A stretch of 42,254 nt of DNA from Acidimicrobiia bacterium (GTDB lineage: Bacteria > Actinomycetota > Acidimicrobiia > Spongiisociales > UBA5794): NCBI GenBank assembly GCA_026985095.1, contig JALSQW010000048.1:1-42254 (forward strand). The letters are read 5' to 3'. The translations under genes and the position numbers were made by a program. The notes below the pieces were generated by a model. The model was not told the DNA's origin. It saw nothing but the letters and a program-made list of their open reading frames with translations, and made no database searches. Position 1 is the first letter of the stretch. Each line of letters starts with the position of its first letter. Below, piece after piece: positions 1 through 7,773 of the stretch.

Positions 1-1
1 G

Positions 2-589
2 AGGGTTGCGCTGGCGACGGCCTCGCTGGTGACGATCGTGGCGACGGTGATCGGCGGCGCTCCCGTCGAGGCTGCCCTCGGCGACGGACCCATCGACGGG
101 TACACGTCGACGGCCTACTCCTTCGGCGGCAAGCCCTCGTATGTGCGGGCGAGAGTTCGAGGGGCGGCCACTCTCCATCCGTGCGGGTGGCTGTACCAGT
201 CCGTGTGCGACAAGATCACCGATCCTCGACTCGACGCCTGGGTGTGGGTGCCGCCCTCGAGTCGAGCGACATACCAGCGGATCTCTCGGGTACCGGAGAA
301 GGCGAAGGTGGAAGGGTCGTACTGGTTCGACGGGATCGCGCTCGCGGTATCGATCTCGAGCGGGGGACCGTCGGCATCGTTCAGGGCCGTCGGCGCGTCT
401 TGTGTGTCCTCGCCGTTGTACAGCCGGACCGGTCGATCGTTCTCGCAGCGGGTCGACTGGTCGTACCATGGAGAGCTGTGCAAGGCCAAGACCAGGGTGT
501 CCATCTGGGGTGCACGGGGCAAGGCGGTGGCGTCGATCAGGTTCGGGCCGTCGTCGTGGAGGTCGTCCATCGCGGTGGACGCCGCATGA
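2..589 (+). CDS. Secreted hypothetical protein, 5' end cut by window
   Basis: The reading frame is open from the first bases and ends at TGA 587-589, so the true start lies just upstream of the window. A GTG at 29 is in frame but would cut into the hydrophobic stretch. The visible N-terminus is an Ala/Val/Leu-rich segment followed by a plausible signal peptidase site (V-E-A-A), so the product is probably exported. The mature part is about 165 residues, rich in Ser, Trp and Arg, with four Cys (in C-G-W, V-C-D, S-C-V and L-C-K contexts) that could form two disulfides outside the cytoplasm. I recognise no family. It begins a run of exported proteins of unknown function that reaches 6785. Confidence 0.6.
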   Translation, partial: RVALATASLVTIVATVIGGAPVEAALGDGPIDGYTSTAYSFGGKPSYVRARVRGAATLHPCGWLYQSVCDKITDPRLDAWVWVPPSSRATYQRISRVPEKAKVEGSYWFDGIALAVSISSGGPSASFRAVGASCVSSPLYSRTGRSFSQRVDWSYHGELCKAKTRVSIWGARGKAVASIRFGPSSWRSSIAVDAA

Positions 590-620
590 GGTCGAGATCA
601 CGGCAGTCCTCGAGGCGGCG

Positions 621-2366
621 TTGAGGGCTTCGGTCTTCCGCGCGGTGTCGATGGTGGTCGTCGGCGGGATGCTGGCGGCGACATGCACGGCGAGGTCGGG
701 CGGGATGCTGGACGACCGATGGAGGGAGGCGACTCGGGATCGGCTCGCCTCCCTCGTCGTCGACGCCGTCCCCTTCCCCGTCGTGTTGACACCACTGGCG
801 GACGACCAGGCCGAGCTGTTCACGACGGCGGTGGCCATGGCGGTGGCCATCGCCGCCGGCGAGGATGTCGGGTCCGCCGGTGACGACTGGATCGGCGGCT
901 TCTGGGATCCAGACGTTGGGATGTTCCACGCCACGGGGCCGCCGCCGGAGGTCGAGTCCTACTTCGCGACGTTGGTGCTGACCCGTCTCGGCGATCGGCC
1001 CCTGGAGGAAGCCTCGGCGACCGGGATGCTCGACTGGGCCACCGGAGCGATGTGGCGAGATCCGTTCACGGGGGAGCCGATCGAGTTCACGGACGACCTC
1101 GGGTGGGTCGGTGACGTCCTGTATCAGGTCCGGTTGGTCGAGCTCATCGGCAGGACCGCAGCCGATCCTGCCGTCGCCGACCGGGCGATGGCGATCCTGG
1201 AGAGCCGCCCGACGGAGCTGGAAGCCGTCTGCCGTACCGTGGGGCAGGGAACGGGTGGGCCGCTCGCCATGGACGACATGGAGGGTGTCGGTCTGCTCGT
1301 GGACATCGTGCAGCGTGCCGGCGGGTCCTGCGAGCTGCCAGCGGAGGCGGTCGACTCCGCCCAGCGGTGGGTACGCGAGCGTCTGGGCTCGGGCTTCGTG
1401 GAGACCGCGGTGGCGGCCATCGACGCGTTCGAACGTGCCGGGTACGTCGAACCGGGCACGACGCTCGAAGCGATCGAACGGGCCGAGACCTGGTGGCGTC
1501 GGGCCTCACCGGAGCCGGGCGCCTCCGTCTGGCAGATGTTCGACCTCGTGGCACCCGCCGCGCATCGGAGGAACCATCGGCTCGAGCTGCCCGGCTGGAT
1601 GATGGACGAGGTGCGGGCCGAGATCGGCAGACGTGGGACCATCCCGAACTCGGCGACGCCAGATGTCCCCACCACCGTGCGAGCGATCCACGCCCTCTCC
1701 CTGGCGGGCGACGAGCGGTCCGTCGAGCGATGGTGGGCGGCAGTCGATTGGGACGACCCGGCGCTGGGTCCGGTGGAACGGCTGTGGCTGATGTTGGCGA
1801 TCGATCCGACTCGGGTGGGCCCTACCGACGTCGAGGCGGTGGCGCTGGGGTCGGCGACATCTCCGGCCGTCGCCCGTGTCGTCGCCTTGGGGTTCGACGC
1901 GGCGGCCATGCCGTGCGACTCGGCGCAGGGGGAGGCCCTGGTCGGGTGGCTCGGATCAGCGGCGGCCCCCACCGACGTCGTCGCGCTGCGTGATCTCGCC
2001 GAGGTCGTCGCACGGACCGAGCGGTGTGCGTCCTCAGGGGCGGTGACGTCGCTGCGCGGGTCGCTGACCGCCGTCCTCGAGACGTTCGAAGGCGACCGCG
2101 CAGTCGCGGCGTGGACCCGGGACGGTCCCCGGGACGTCATCAGCGCGTGGCTCGGCGCCGAAGCCGGTTGCGCGCTGTGGGGTGAGCCTCGGCTCGACGA
2201 GGGAGCCGTCAGATCCCTCGTGGAGCCTGCCCTCGACCCTGGGGGTATGGCCCGTTGGGCGGGAGCAGTGTCGGTGGACGCCACCTACGCTGTGCTGCGG
2301 CTCGACGACCTGGTGGGGCGAGACGACTGTGGAGGTGCCTGGTGGTCGGGTCTCGCCGGTCGATAG
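621..2366 (+). CDS. Lipoprotein of unknown function, mostly helical
   Basis: A 581-residue protein if read from TTG 621. That start gives a lipoprotein signal: a short basic N-terminus, a hydrophobic core and a lipobox ending L-A-A-T-C near residue 21. GTG 645 or ATG 651 would also keep the lipobox; the frame runs open further upstream but there it shadows the preceding gene. The mature protein is Ala/Glu/Trp-rich and looks like successive alpha-helical hairpins, with W-D-P-D-V-G-like and W-W-R-R motifs reminiscent of alpha/alpha toroids; this is only an impression. No catalytic motif is recognised. The stop lies inside the next gene, whose start is 25 bp upstream, so the two are probably co-translated. 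Confidence 0.6.
   Translation: MRASVFRAVSMVVVGGMLAATCTARSGGMLDDRWREATRDRLASLVVDAVPFPVVLTPLADDQAELFTTAVAMAVAIAAGEDVGSAGDDWIGGFWDPDVGMFHATGPPPEVESYFATLVLTRLGDRPLEEASATGMLDWATGAMWRDPFTGEPIEFTDDLGWVGDVLYQVRLVELIGRTAADPAVADRAMAILESRPTELEAVCRTVGQGTGGPLAMDDMEGVGLLVDIVQRAGGSCELPAEAVDSAQRWVRERLGSGFVETAVAAIDAFERAGYVEPGTTLEAIERAETWWRRASPEPGASVWQMFDLVAPAAHRRNHRLELPGWMMDEVRAEIGRRGTIPNSATPDVPTTVRAIHALSLAGDERSVERWWAAVDWDDPALGPVERLWLMLAIDPTRVGPTDVEAVALGSATSPAVARVVALGFDAAAMPCDSAQGEALVGWLGSAAAPTDVVALRDLAEVVARTERCASSGAVTSLRGSLTAVLETFEGDRAVAAWTRDGPRDVISAWLGAEAGCALWGEPRLDEGAVRSLVEPALDPGGMARWAGAVSVDATYAVLRLDDLVGRDDCGGAWWSGLAGR
2331..2337 (+). promoter_or_regulatory. Shine-Dalgarno site fixing the GTG start at 2342
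   Basis: GGAGGTG lies four bases upstream of GTG 2342. The frame is open much further upstream (from 2255), but this site plus the immediately following lipoprotein signal peptide fix the start. The site lies inside the coding sequence of the preceding lipoprotein, which suggests translational coupling. Confidence 0.65.
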
Positions 2367-3301
2367 TGCTCGGAGCCGTGGTCGTCGCCGTCGTGGCGGC
2401 GGCCTGCGGTGGGGCCGAACCCGACCGGGTGAGCCTTGCCGAGGCCTTCGAACTGACGCCGGAGACCTATCGGGCTCGCCTCATCGTGGCCGAGGAGCTC
2501 GTCGCCGAATGCATGCGGGCGGAGGGGTTCGACTACGTCCCGTCGGTGCCGCCGCCGATGGAGGCTCCCGATCGGCTTACGCCGCCGACGCCGGCAGAGG
2601 CGCGCCGCGACGGCTACGGCATCTCCACACGACCGTTCGAAACGTTCGTCGCCCCCGACGACGCGGGCCGGCCGCTCGAAGAGGACGAAGAGGAAGCGCC
2701 AGCGCGGGCGGCCTACGACGAGGCGCTGTACGGCGATCCCAACACCCTCGCCGACGACGAGTACCGCCCGATCGGTTCGACCGGGTTGGGTGGTTGCTAC
2801 GAGGCGGGCTACCGCGCCGCCTTCGCGGATCTCGCCGCGGCGATCGAACGCGCCGAGCCGCTGATCGACGACCTCCAGGCCCGGTTCGAGTCGGACCCTC
2901 GGATCGTCGCGCTCGAGGGCGAGTGGCGGCGCTGCATGGCGGCCGCCGGGTTCCCGTTCTCGTCGCAGGAAGAGGCGTTGAGGATGCTCAACGACCGGTT
3001 CTCGGGCATCGTCGACGTTCGTGACGCAGACGGTGATCCCGAGACGCCCGAGGTGACGTACGTGTACGATCCGGCTGCCTTGGAGGCGCTGCGAGCCGAC
3101 GAGCGTGCCATCGCCGAGGCGGACGCGACCTGTTCCGAGTCGCTCCGTGAGACCGCCACTGCGGTGTGGCGCGAGTACGAGCGACGATTCGAGGACGAAC
3201 ACGCCGAGGTGTTAGATGAGGTGCGGCGCGCCATCCGGGACGGCCCGTCGATCTGGTCGCCGACAGCGAACCCGTCGACGCGCTCGGGCGCGGCGCCTTG
3301 A
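2342..3301 (+). CDS. Lipoprotein with two C-M-x3-G-[FY] motifs (paralog 1)
   Basis: 319 residues. The N-terminus is a lipoprotein signal with lipobox V-A-A-A-C, so the protein is probably anchored to the outer face of the membrane. The mature chain has two similar halves, each opening with a C-M-x3-G-[FY] motif (C-M-R-A-E-G-F near residue 57; C-M-A-A-A-G-F near 199) and each followed by a further Cys (G-C-Y-E-A and T-C-S-E-S), suggesting one disulfide per half. The rest is acidic and helical with a highly charged C-terminus. Two more genes in this window (4716-5564 and 5763-6785) share this plan. Lipoproteins with C-M-R-x-x-G motifs are common in actinobacteria, but I know of no established function. 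Confidence 0.75.
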   Translation: MVGSRRSIVLGAVVVAVVAAACGGAEPDRVSLAEAFELTPETYRARLIVAEELVAECMRAEGFDYVPSVPPPMEAPDRLTPPTPAEARRDGYGISTRPFETFVAPDDAGRPLEEDEEEAPARAAYDEALYGDPNTLADDEYRPIGSTGLGGCYEAGYRAAFADLAAAIERAEPLIDDLQARFESDPRIVALEGEWRRCMAAAGFPFSSQEEALRMLNDRFSGIVDVRDADGDPETPEVTYVYDPAALEALRADERAIAEADATCSESLRETATAVWREYERRFEDEHAEVLDEVRRAIRDGPSIWSPTANPSTRSGAAP

Positions 3302-3304
3302 CGA

Positions 3305-3320
3305 TGTGTGTGTGTGTGTG
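3305..3320 (+). repeat. (TG)8 dinucleotide repeat
   Basis: An uninterrupted TG x 8 tract lies 3 bases after the stop codon of the upstream lipoprotein gene and about 70 bp before the next start, in the 91-bp intergenic stretch. Alternating purine-pyrimidine tracts of this length are unusual in a genome of this composition and are prone to slippage and Z-DNA formation. A downstream regulatory effect is unproven. Confidence 0.85.
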
Positions 3321-3392
3321 GTAATCGTTGGGGGGTACACGGGCGCGTGGAGGGGTTCGGTTCGGTCGGCCGTGATCGGAGAGGAGACGGTC

Positions 3393-3809
3393 ATGGTGAA
3401 GGTCCGAGACGGGATCTCCCATCTGCGGAGCGTGTTGGTGGTGCTCATCGTCCTGGTTGTCGTGGCATTGGCCGCGCCGGCGTTGGCGGACGACACCGTC
3501 GGCATCGGAGCCACGTCCGCCGGCAGACACTATCGGTTCAGCCGGTCGGACGACAGGATCCAGTGGAGCCACATCCACTTCGCTGTTCTCGAGACCTGTT
3601 CCTACGGTGCCGACTACCTGGCGCGCCGGAGCCAGACCAAGTCGTGGACGACGTATGGAGCCGCGCCGATCAGGCACACCGTGTCGACGCAGAGCGGGTT
3701 GAAGATCCATGGGACCTTGAACGCGGGCGGGCATCACTTCTTCACGTGGGCGGCGAAGGACGTGTGGAGCCCCGGAGGGCAGAACGGATGGGACAAGTGC
3801 CGGCCGTGA
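3393..3809 (+). CDS. Small secreted protein of unknown function
   Basis: 138 residues from ATG 3393, chosen because GGAGAGGAG lies 7-15 bases upstream and because it begins directly with a signal peptide (long L/V-rich core, cleavage near A-L-A-D). The mature domain is about 105 residues, rich in His, Ser, Trp and Gly (I-Q-W-S-H-I-H-F, G-G-H-H-F-F-T-W) with two Cys, one near the C-terminus, that may form a disulfide. The composition suggests a small beta-rich extracellular domain. I recognise no family, and the abundant His residues are not enough to claim metal binding. The next gene follows after 4 bp. Confidence 0.65.
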   Translation: MVKVRDGISHLRSVLVVLIVLVVVALAAPALADDTVGIGATSAGRHYRFSRSDDRIQWSHIHFAVLETCSYGADYLARRSQTKSWTTYGAAPIRHTVSTQSGLKIHGTLNAGGHHFFTWAAKDVWSPGGQNGWDKCRP

Positions 3810-3813
3810 GGCC

Positions 3814-4719
3814 ATGACTCGACGTCGGCTCGCCGCGGCGGCTGTCGCGAGCCTGATGGCGGGCTGCAGTCTCGTGCAGCCGGTTGCTTCGTCTCGTGGT
3901 CGGCTCGGTCCGCCGGTCGTAGTCTTCGACCGCATCGAGCGCACGGTCGCGGTGGATGGTGTACCCAGGACCTCGCCTCGCCTGCGGGTCGACGAGCCGG
4001 GCGGTCTGCATCGGTTGTCGATGAACCTCGAGATCGATCTGAACACGGGGAACTGCACCGCCGACTGTGGCACGCTGCGGGCCGACCTGTGGACGGCGCT
4101 CGACGAGGGTGCGGTGGAGCGCCTCGAGCTGAAGACGGTCGATGGTCCCGACGCTGCCGACTCGGGGACGTGGCGATTCTCGGTGGAGCGAGAGTTCCCT
4201 GCACCGACCGAAGGGCTTCACTGTTTCGTCGCGCTCATGTCGATCGTGGCAGTGACCGAGGGCGGGGACGTGGTGGGAGCGACCCGCGTGGACTCCGTGC
4301 TTCCCGTGGTCGTGGCCGGCGAGACCCCGACGCGATGCGACCTGCTGAGCGGGGTCCCACGGATTCCGGACACCTCGATCGCGGTCACGCAGTCGGGTGA
4401 CCCCGGCACCTTCGACTGCGGCGGGACGCGGCTGACGATCGACGATGACGGCACACCGATGATCGGCGTGTCCGGATGCGACCACGACACGTTGTTGTGG
4501 CTGGTGCGCCTCGACCGTCCGGACGTCCGGTCCTTCGTCGTGCCCGCCGGCGATGTGGACTCGATCCGTGCCTTCCCGGTGCCCGCGGACATCCTCGACG
4601 ACGGAGTCTGGCAACCGGTGCTGGTGGATCAGCCGGACGGGCTCGCAATCGAACCGGTCGCTCCCGATCTCGCGGTGAGTTCGTGGCCGCCGGTCGAGAT
4701 CCCGGCGAGGTCGCGATGA
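3814..4719 (+). CDS. Lipoprotein of unknown function
   Basis: 301 residues. The N-terminus M-T-R-R-R-L... with lipobox L-M-A-G-C marks a lipoprotein. The mature chain looks like a two-part beta-rich protein: Cys pairs lie near residues 72-76 (N-C-T-A-D-C) and in G-T-F-D-C-G-G / V-S-G-C-D-H-D further on. The style (D-G-T-P-M-I-G-V, G-D-V-V-G-A-T) fits extracellular beta-sandwich domains, but I recognise no family. It starts 4 bp after the preceding stop, and its TGA overlaps the next ATG (ATGA at 4716-4719), so 3393-5564 is probably one transcription unit. Confidence 0.65.
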   Translation: MTRRRLAAAAVASLMAGCSLVQPVASSRGRLGPPVVVFDRIERTVAVDGVPRTSPRLRVDEPGGLHRLSMNLEIDLNTGNCTADCGTLRADLWTALDEGAVERLELKTVDGPDAADSGTWRFSVEREFPAPTEGLHCFVALMSIVAVTEGGDVVGATRVDSVLPVVVAGETPTRCDLLSGVPRIPDTSIAVTQSGDPGTFDCGGTRLTIDDDGTPMIGVSGCDHDTLLWLVRLDRPDVRSFVVPAGDVDSIRAFPVPADILDDGVWQPVLVDQPDGLAIEPVAPDLAVSSWPPVEIPARSR

Positions 4720-5564
4720 CGCAGTGGCGTTGGCCGGCCACATGGGCCCTGGCGATCGCCGTCACCTCTGCGGCGTGTACGGGACCCCCTCGTTCGTCGG
4801 CTCCATCCTTCCGCGAGGCTCAGGCGCAAGCAGCCCGCGAGGCCGCGGTAGAGATCGCACAGGCGGAGGAGGCGTTCACGGCGTGTATGCGGGCGGATGG
4901 CTACCACGGTGAGGACGCCCGGTTGCCTGACCAGGATCCGCCGGCGGAATCGCCGACGACGTCCGACCTCGGAACCGAACCGGCTGAGGTGGGATACGGG
5001 TTCGCACCCGTGGCCCTGGCCCTCACGGCCGACGGCGGTGACCTCGCCTCGGAACCAGAGGATCCCGGAGATGGCGTCGACCCGACCGAACTCGACGCAG
5101 CCCGGCAGCGCTGCGAACGGTCCTCCGGCCTGCTGGACGTACCCGACGCGCTCGCGGCCTTCGCCGACCGAGCCGGCGAGGCCCGAGCTCGGGTCACCGC
5201 CGATGCCGGATATCGGAAGGCATGGGAAGATTGGAGCCGGTGCATGGCCTCCGCCGGATTCCCCGGGGTCCCCGATTCCGACCATCTCGCCGCCGCAGCA
5301 GAGGTCGCGTTGGCGACGTTGCCGGTCGCCGAGTCCGATGCCACCGTGGTGATCGCCGGCATCTACGACACGGTGTCCACGAGCGACCCGCTCGTCCAGC
5401 GGCTGGCGGCGGAGGTGTTCGGAGGCGCCGCGAGCCTCGAGGACCTCGCTCGCCGAGAGCGAGAGGTCGCGTCCACCGACGAGTCCTGTCAGGATGCGAC
5501 CCATCTGGAGGAGCGACTCGCCGCGGCGTTGGATCGAGCCTTCGCCGAAACGGGTCGCCGATGA
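4716..5564 (+). CDS. Lipoprotein with two C-M-x3-G-[FY] motifs (paralog 2)
   Basis: 282 residues. The start at 4716 is set by the ATGA overlap with the upstream stop and by an immediate lipoprotein signal (lipobox T-S-A-A-C). The plan matches the 2342-3301 and 5763-6785 products: motif 1 C-M-R-A-D-G-Y, a following Cys in R-C-E-R-S-S-G, motif 2 C-M-A-S-A-G-F, and a final Cys in S-C-Q-D-A. The region after motif 1 is shorter than in the paralogs and lacks their V-P-rich Tyr segment. Function unknown; the conserved Cys spacing suggests two disulfide-closed helical hairpins on the cell surface. Confidence 0.7.
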   Translation: MTQWRWPATWALAIAVTSAACTGPPRSSAPSFREAQAQAAREAAVEIAQAEEAFTACMRADGYHGEDARLPDQDPPAESPTTSDLGTEPAEVGYGFAPVALALTADGGDLASEPEDPGDGVDPTELDAARQRCERSSGLLDVPDALAAFADRAGEARARVTADAGYRKAWEDWSRCMASAGFPGVPDSDHLAAAAEVALATLPVAESDATVVIAGIYDTVSTSDPLVQRLAAEVFGGAASLEDLARREREVASTDESCQDATHLEERLAAALDRAFAETGRR

Positions 5565-5692
5565 CCGGCGCGCTCGTGGCGACCTCGATCCGGACCCCAC
5601 GAAGGTCGACGCGCGGAGCGGCGGATCCCGGGAATGCCGGCACGACGCAGCGACCCGAGCACCGGCTCGCGTCCCCAGGTCGTCGTGATCAG

Positions 5693-5721
5693 GTCCCGCA
5701 ATCCGGGACATCCGATAGGCT
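5693..5721 (+). promoter_or_regulatory. Candidate promoter with hairpin for the 5763 lipoprotein gene
   Basis: The 198-bp gap 5565-5762 contains a TAGGCT -10-like box at 5716-5721 and, just upstream, an inverted repeat GTCCCG (5693-5698) / CGGGAC (5704-5709) where a -35 element would lie. There is no good -35 match, so this promoter may need an activator or use another sigma factor. Transcription from here would give a leader of about 35 nt containing the GAGGAGG ribosome site. Nothing else was recognised in the gap. Confidence 0.35.
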
Positions 5722-5762
5722 ACGTCAGGGGTCGTGGGGACGGACTCGTCGAGGAGGCGATC

Positions 5763-6785
5763 ATGCGGATGATCGGCGCGATGGTGATCGCATTGGCCCT
5801 GGTGGCGGCGGCCTGCAGCGGAGCCGCGGACACCACCACGACGGCAGGTCGCGTCGGGAGCGGCGACGGCGAGACGCTGAGTGACTTCATCCCCGGCATG
5901 CCGTCGTTCGACCCGTCGGATCAGGCCGCGGCGTTGGCAGAATCCCGCCGTCAGGAACAGCGGGTCCAGGAGCTCGTTGCACAGTGCATGGCCGACCAGG
6001 GATTCGAGTACATCCCCTACGTGCCCAACCAAGACGCCTTCGGATCCTTCGACGAGGCCGACTACGTCAGCGAGTTCGGCTTCGGTCTCGCCACCCAGAT
6101 CCTCATCGACGAATCCGAGATGGAGCGCCGGTTCGAGGAAGAGATGGCCCAGGACCCCAACCGGGCCATCGTCGAGGCCATGAACCCACAGGAACAGCAG
6201 GCCTACGACACGGCTCTGTACGGGGAACCGCCCGACATCGATCCCGAGACCATGAGCGAGGACGAGATCGACGCCTATTTCCAGGACTACGTGCCCAGCG
6301 GCTGCATGGCCGAAGCCCAGAACGAGGTGTACAACCAGGGCGCGGCCGAGGAGTTCTTCCGCCAGTTCGGCGACGCCCTCGACGAGCAGTTCCGCAGCAT
6401 CGAGTCCGATCCTCGCATCCAGGGCCTCGAGGAACGCTGGGCGGCATGCATGAAGGACAAGGGCTATGACGTCACCAAACGGACCGACCCCGAGCTCTCC
6501 ATCGTCCGCCGGCTCGAAGCCATCGGGGTGGTCACCGACCTGGAGGTCGGCCCTGAGGGCGAGCTGATGGGGTACGGGATGGAAGCCGTCGAACCCGACG
6601 ATCCCCGCCGCAGTCAGATCCAGGCGATCGCCGACGAGGAGATCGCCCTCGCCACCGCGTCGTATGAGTGCAGCAAGGAGTTCGCCGACGTGTACCAAGA
6701 GGTGCAGCAGGAATACGAGCAGAAGTTCATCGAGCAGCACCGGGCCGAGCTGGAACGGTTCCGCCAGGAACACTCCGGCGGATGA
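5763..6785 (+). CDS. Lipoprotein with two C-M-x3-G-[FY] motifs (paralog 3)
   Basis: 340 residues. ATG 5763 follows GAGGAGG with good spacing and opens a lipoprotein signal with lipobox V-A-A-A-C, then a Thr-rich linker. The mature protein has motif 1 C-M-A-D-Q-G-F-E-Y-I-P, a Cys in G-C-M-A-E-A, motif 2 C-M-K-D-K-G-Y and a last Cys in Y-E-C-S-K-E. The closest match in the window is the 2342-3301 product, which shares the V-P segment after motif 1, an A-x-Y-D-x-A-L-Y-G block and a D-P-R-I-x-x-L-E block before motif 2, so these two are clear paralogs. The chain is acidic, Gln/Glu-rich and predicted helical. Function unknown. Confidence 0.75.
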   Translation: MRMIGAMVIALALVAAACSGAADTTTTAGRVGSGDGETLSDFIPGMPSFDPSDQAAALAESRRQEQRVQELVAQCMADQGFEYIPYVPNQDAFGSFDEADYVSEFGFGLATQILIDESEMERRFEEEMAQDPNRAIVEAMNPQEQQAYDTALYGEPPDIDPETMSEDEIDAYFQDYVPSGCMAEAQNEVYNQGAAEEFFRQFGDALDEQFRSIESDPRIQGLEERWAACMKDKGYDVTKRTDPELSIVRRLEAIGVVTDLEVGPEGELMGYGMEAVEPDDPRRSQIQAIADEEIALATASYECSKEFADVYQEVQQEYEQKFIEQHRAELERFRQEHSGG

Positions 6786-6814
6786 GGTCCGCGCGTCCGG
6801 GCAGCTCAGACCCG

Positions 6815-6831
6815 TGAGGGGTTGGCCCTCA
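6815..6831. terminator. Weak hairpin between convergent genes
   Basis: TGAGGG / CCCTCA arms (6815-6820 and 6826-6831) with a 5-nt loop lie in the 43-bp gap between the converging lipoprotein gene (+) and SDR gene (-), overlapping the SDR stop codon. There is no T-tract, so terminator function is tentative. Confidence 0.3.
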
Positions 6832-7632
6832 GGTCGGTGAGCCGCGACCCGGGCCCGCCCCGAGGGAGTGTTGCAGCTTGCGCATGCCGGCGAGCCATCG
6901 GTCGTAGTCGGTGGCCTTGTTGGCGAAGTAGCCGGCCACCTCGGGGTGGGGCAGGATGAGGAACCGCTCGTCCCTGAGACCCTCGACGACCACGTCGGCG
7001 ACCTCGGCGGGGGACTTGGCCGTCGAGGTGGCGAAGTCGTGGAACCCCTCGCCCACCTCGGTCAGCGCGTCGAGCATCGCGGTGTCGACGAACTGAGGAC
7101 ACAAGGCGGAGACCCGCAGGCCTGCATCGCCGTGGGTGATCGCCAACCATTCGGCCAGGGCCACCACGGCGTGCTTGGTCACCGAGTACGGCGCGGCGCC
7201 CAGGTTCGTCAGCAGCCCGGCGGCCGATGCCGTGTGCAGCAGGTACCCCTCTCGGCGGGCGAGCATCGACGGGAGGACCGCCCGGGCCCCGTAGACGTGG
7301 GACATGACGTTGACGTTCCAGGTCCGTTGCCACGCCTCGTTCGGGGCGTCCATCCCACCGCCGGTGGCGATCCCAGCGTTGAGGCAGAGGAGATCGACCG
7401 GCCCGTAGACGTCCTCGGCCAGGGCGACCATGCGCCGGTTGTCGGCCTCATCGGCCACGTCGACCTGGGCTGCGGTCCCACCGACCTCCGCGGCGACCCG
7501 CTCGGCCGCGGCCCCGTCGATGTCGGCCACGACGATGCCTTTGGGCGCCTCGACGGCGAAGCGCCGCACCATCGCCTCGCCGATGCCGCCGGCGGCGCCG
7601 GTGACGACCACGACCTTGTCCCGCAGCTCCAT
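6829..7632 (-). CDS. SDR-family NAD(P)-dependent oxidoreductase
   Basis: 267 residues, the normal length of a classical short-chain dehydrogenase/reductase. Visible motifs are the cofactor loop T-G-A-A-G-G-I-G (residues 11-18), an Asp-Ile-Asp after strand beta-2, the N-A-G motif, and the catalytic Ser with Y-S-V-T-K. The acidic residue after beta-2 suggests NAD(H) preference, which is inference. The substrate cannot be read; many actinobacterial homologues act on steroids, acyl or hydroxy compounds. A GGGAGG site lies just upstream of the ATG. A TAGGGT box (plus-strand 7657-7662, read on the minus strand) could be its -10 element. It appears to be monocistronic. Confidence 0.85.
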   Translation of the reverse strand: MELRDKVVVVTGAAGGIGEAMVRRFAVEAPKGIVVADIDGAAAERVAAEVGGTAAQVDVADEADNRRMVALAEDVYGPVDLLCLNAGIATGGGMDAPNEAWQRTWNVNVMSHVYGARAVLPSMLARREGYLLHTASAAGLLTNLGAAPYSVTKHAVVALAEWLAITHGDAGLRVSALCPQFVDTAMLDALTEVGEGFHDFATSTAKSPAEVADVVVEGLRDERFLILPHPEVAGYFANKATDYDRWLAGMRKLQHSLGAGPGRGSPT

Positions 7633-7742
7633 GGGTGACCTCCCGCTCGGTCGAGCACCCTACCCGGCTCGACCCGACCGGCCCTAACCGGCTCAGTGGC
7701 ATCGGTGCTCGACCGGGCGGCGTCGGCCCGGGCGTCGACCTC

Positions 7743-7767
7743 TTGACCTCTCTCTCTCTGATAGCTT
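7743..7767 (+). promoter_or_regulatory. Promoter with (CT)6 spacer ahead of the protease gene
   Basis: TTGACC (7743-7748) and TAGCTT (7762-7767, preceded by TG as in an extended -10) are separated by only 13 bp, and most of that spacer is a (CT)6 tract (7748-7759). The start codon ATG 7774 is 6 nt downstream of the -10 box with no ribosome site, so the mRNA is probably leaderless. Gain of two CT units would restore a 17-bp spacer. Confidence 0.45.
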
Positions 7768-7773
7768 GGTCGG

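Noticed and set aside
586-624. ATG overlapping the stop of the first gene (ATGA at 586-589) as the start of the next gene
   Set aside because: That frame stops after 12 codons. The real downstream gene is in another frame, with a lipoprotein signal from TTG 621.
5561-5884. ATG at 5561 overlapping the stop of the 4716 lipoprotein, opening a longer frame
   Set aside because: The frame has no recognisable content, is Arg-rich, and runs into the lipoprotein gene at 5763, which has its own strong ribosome site and signal peptide.
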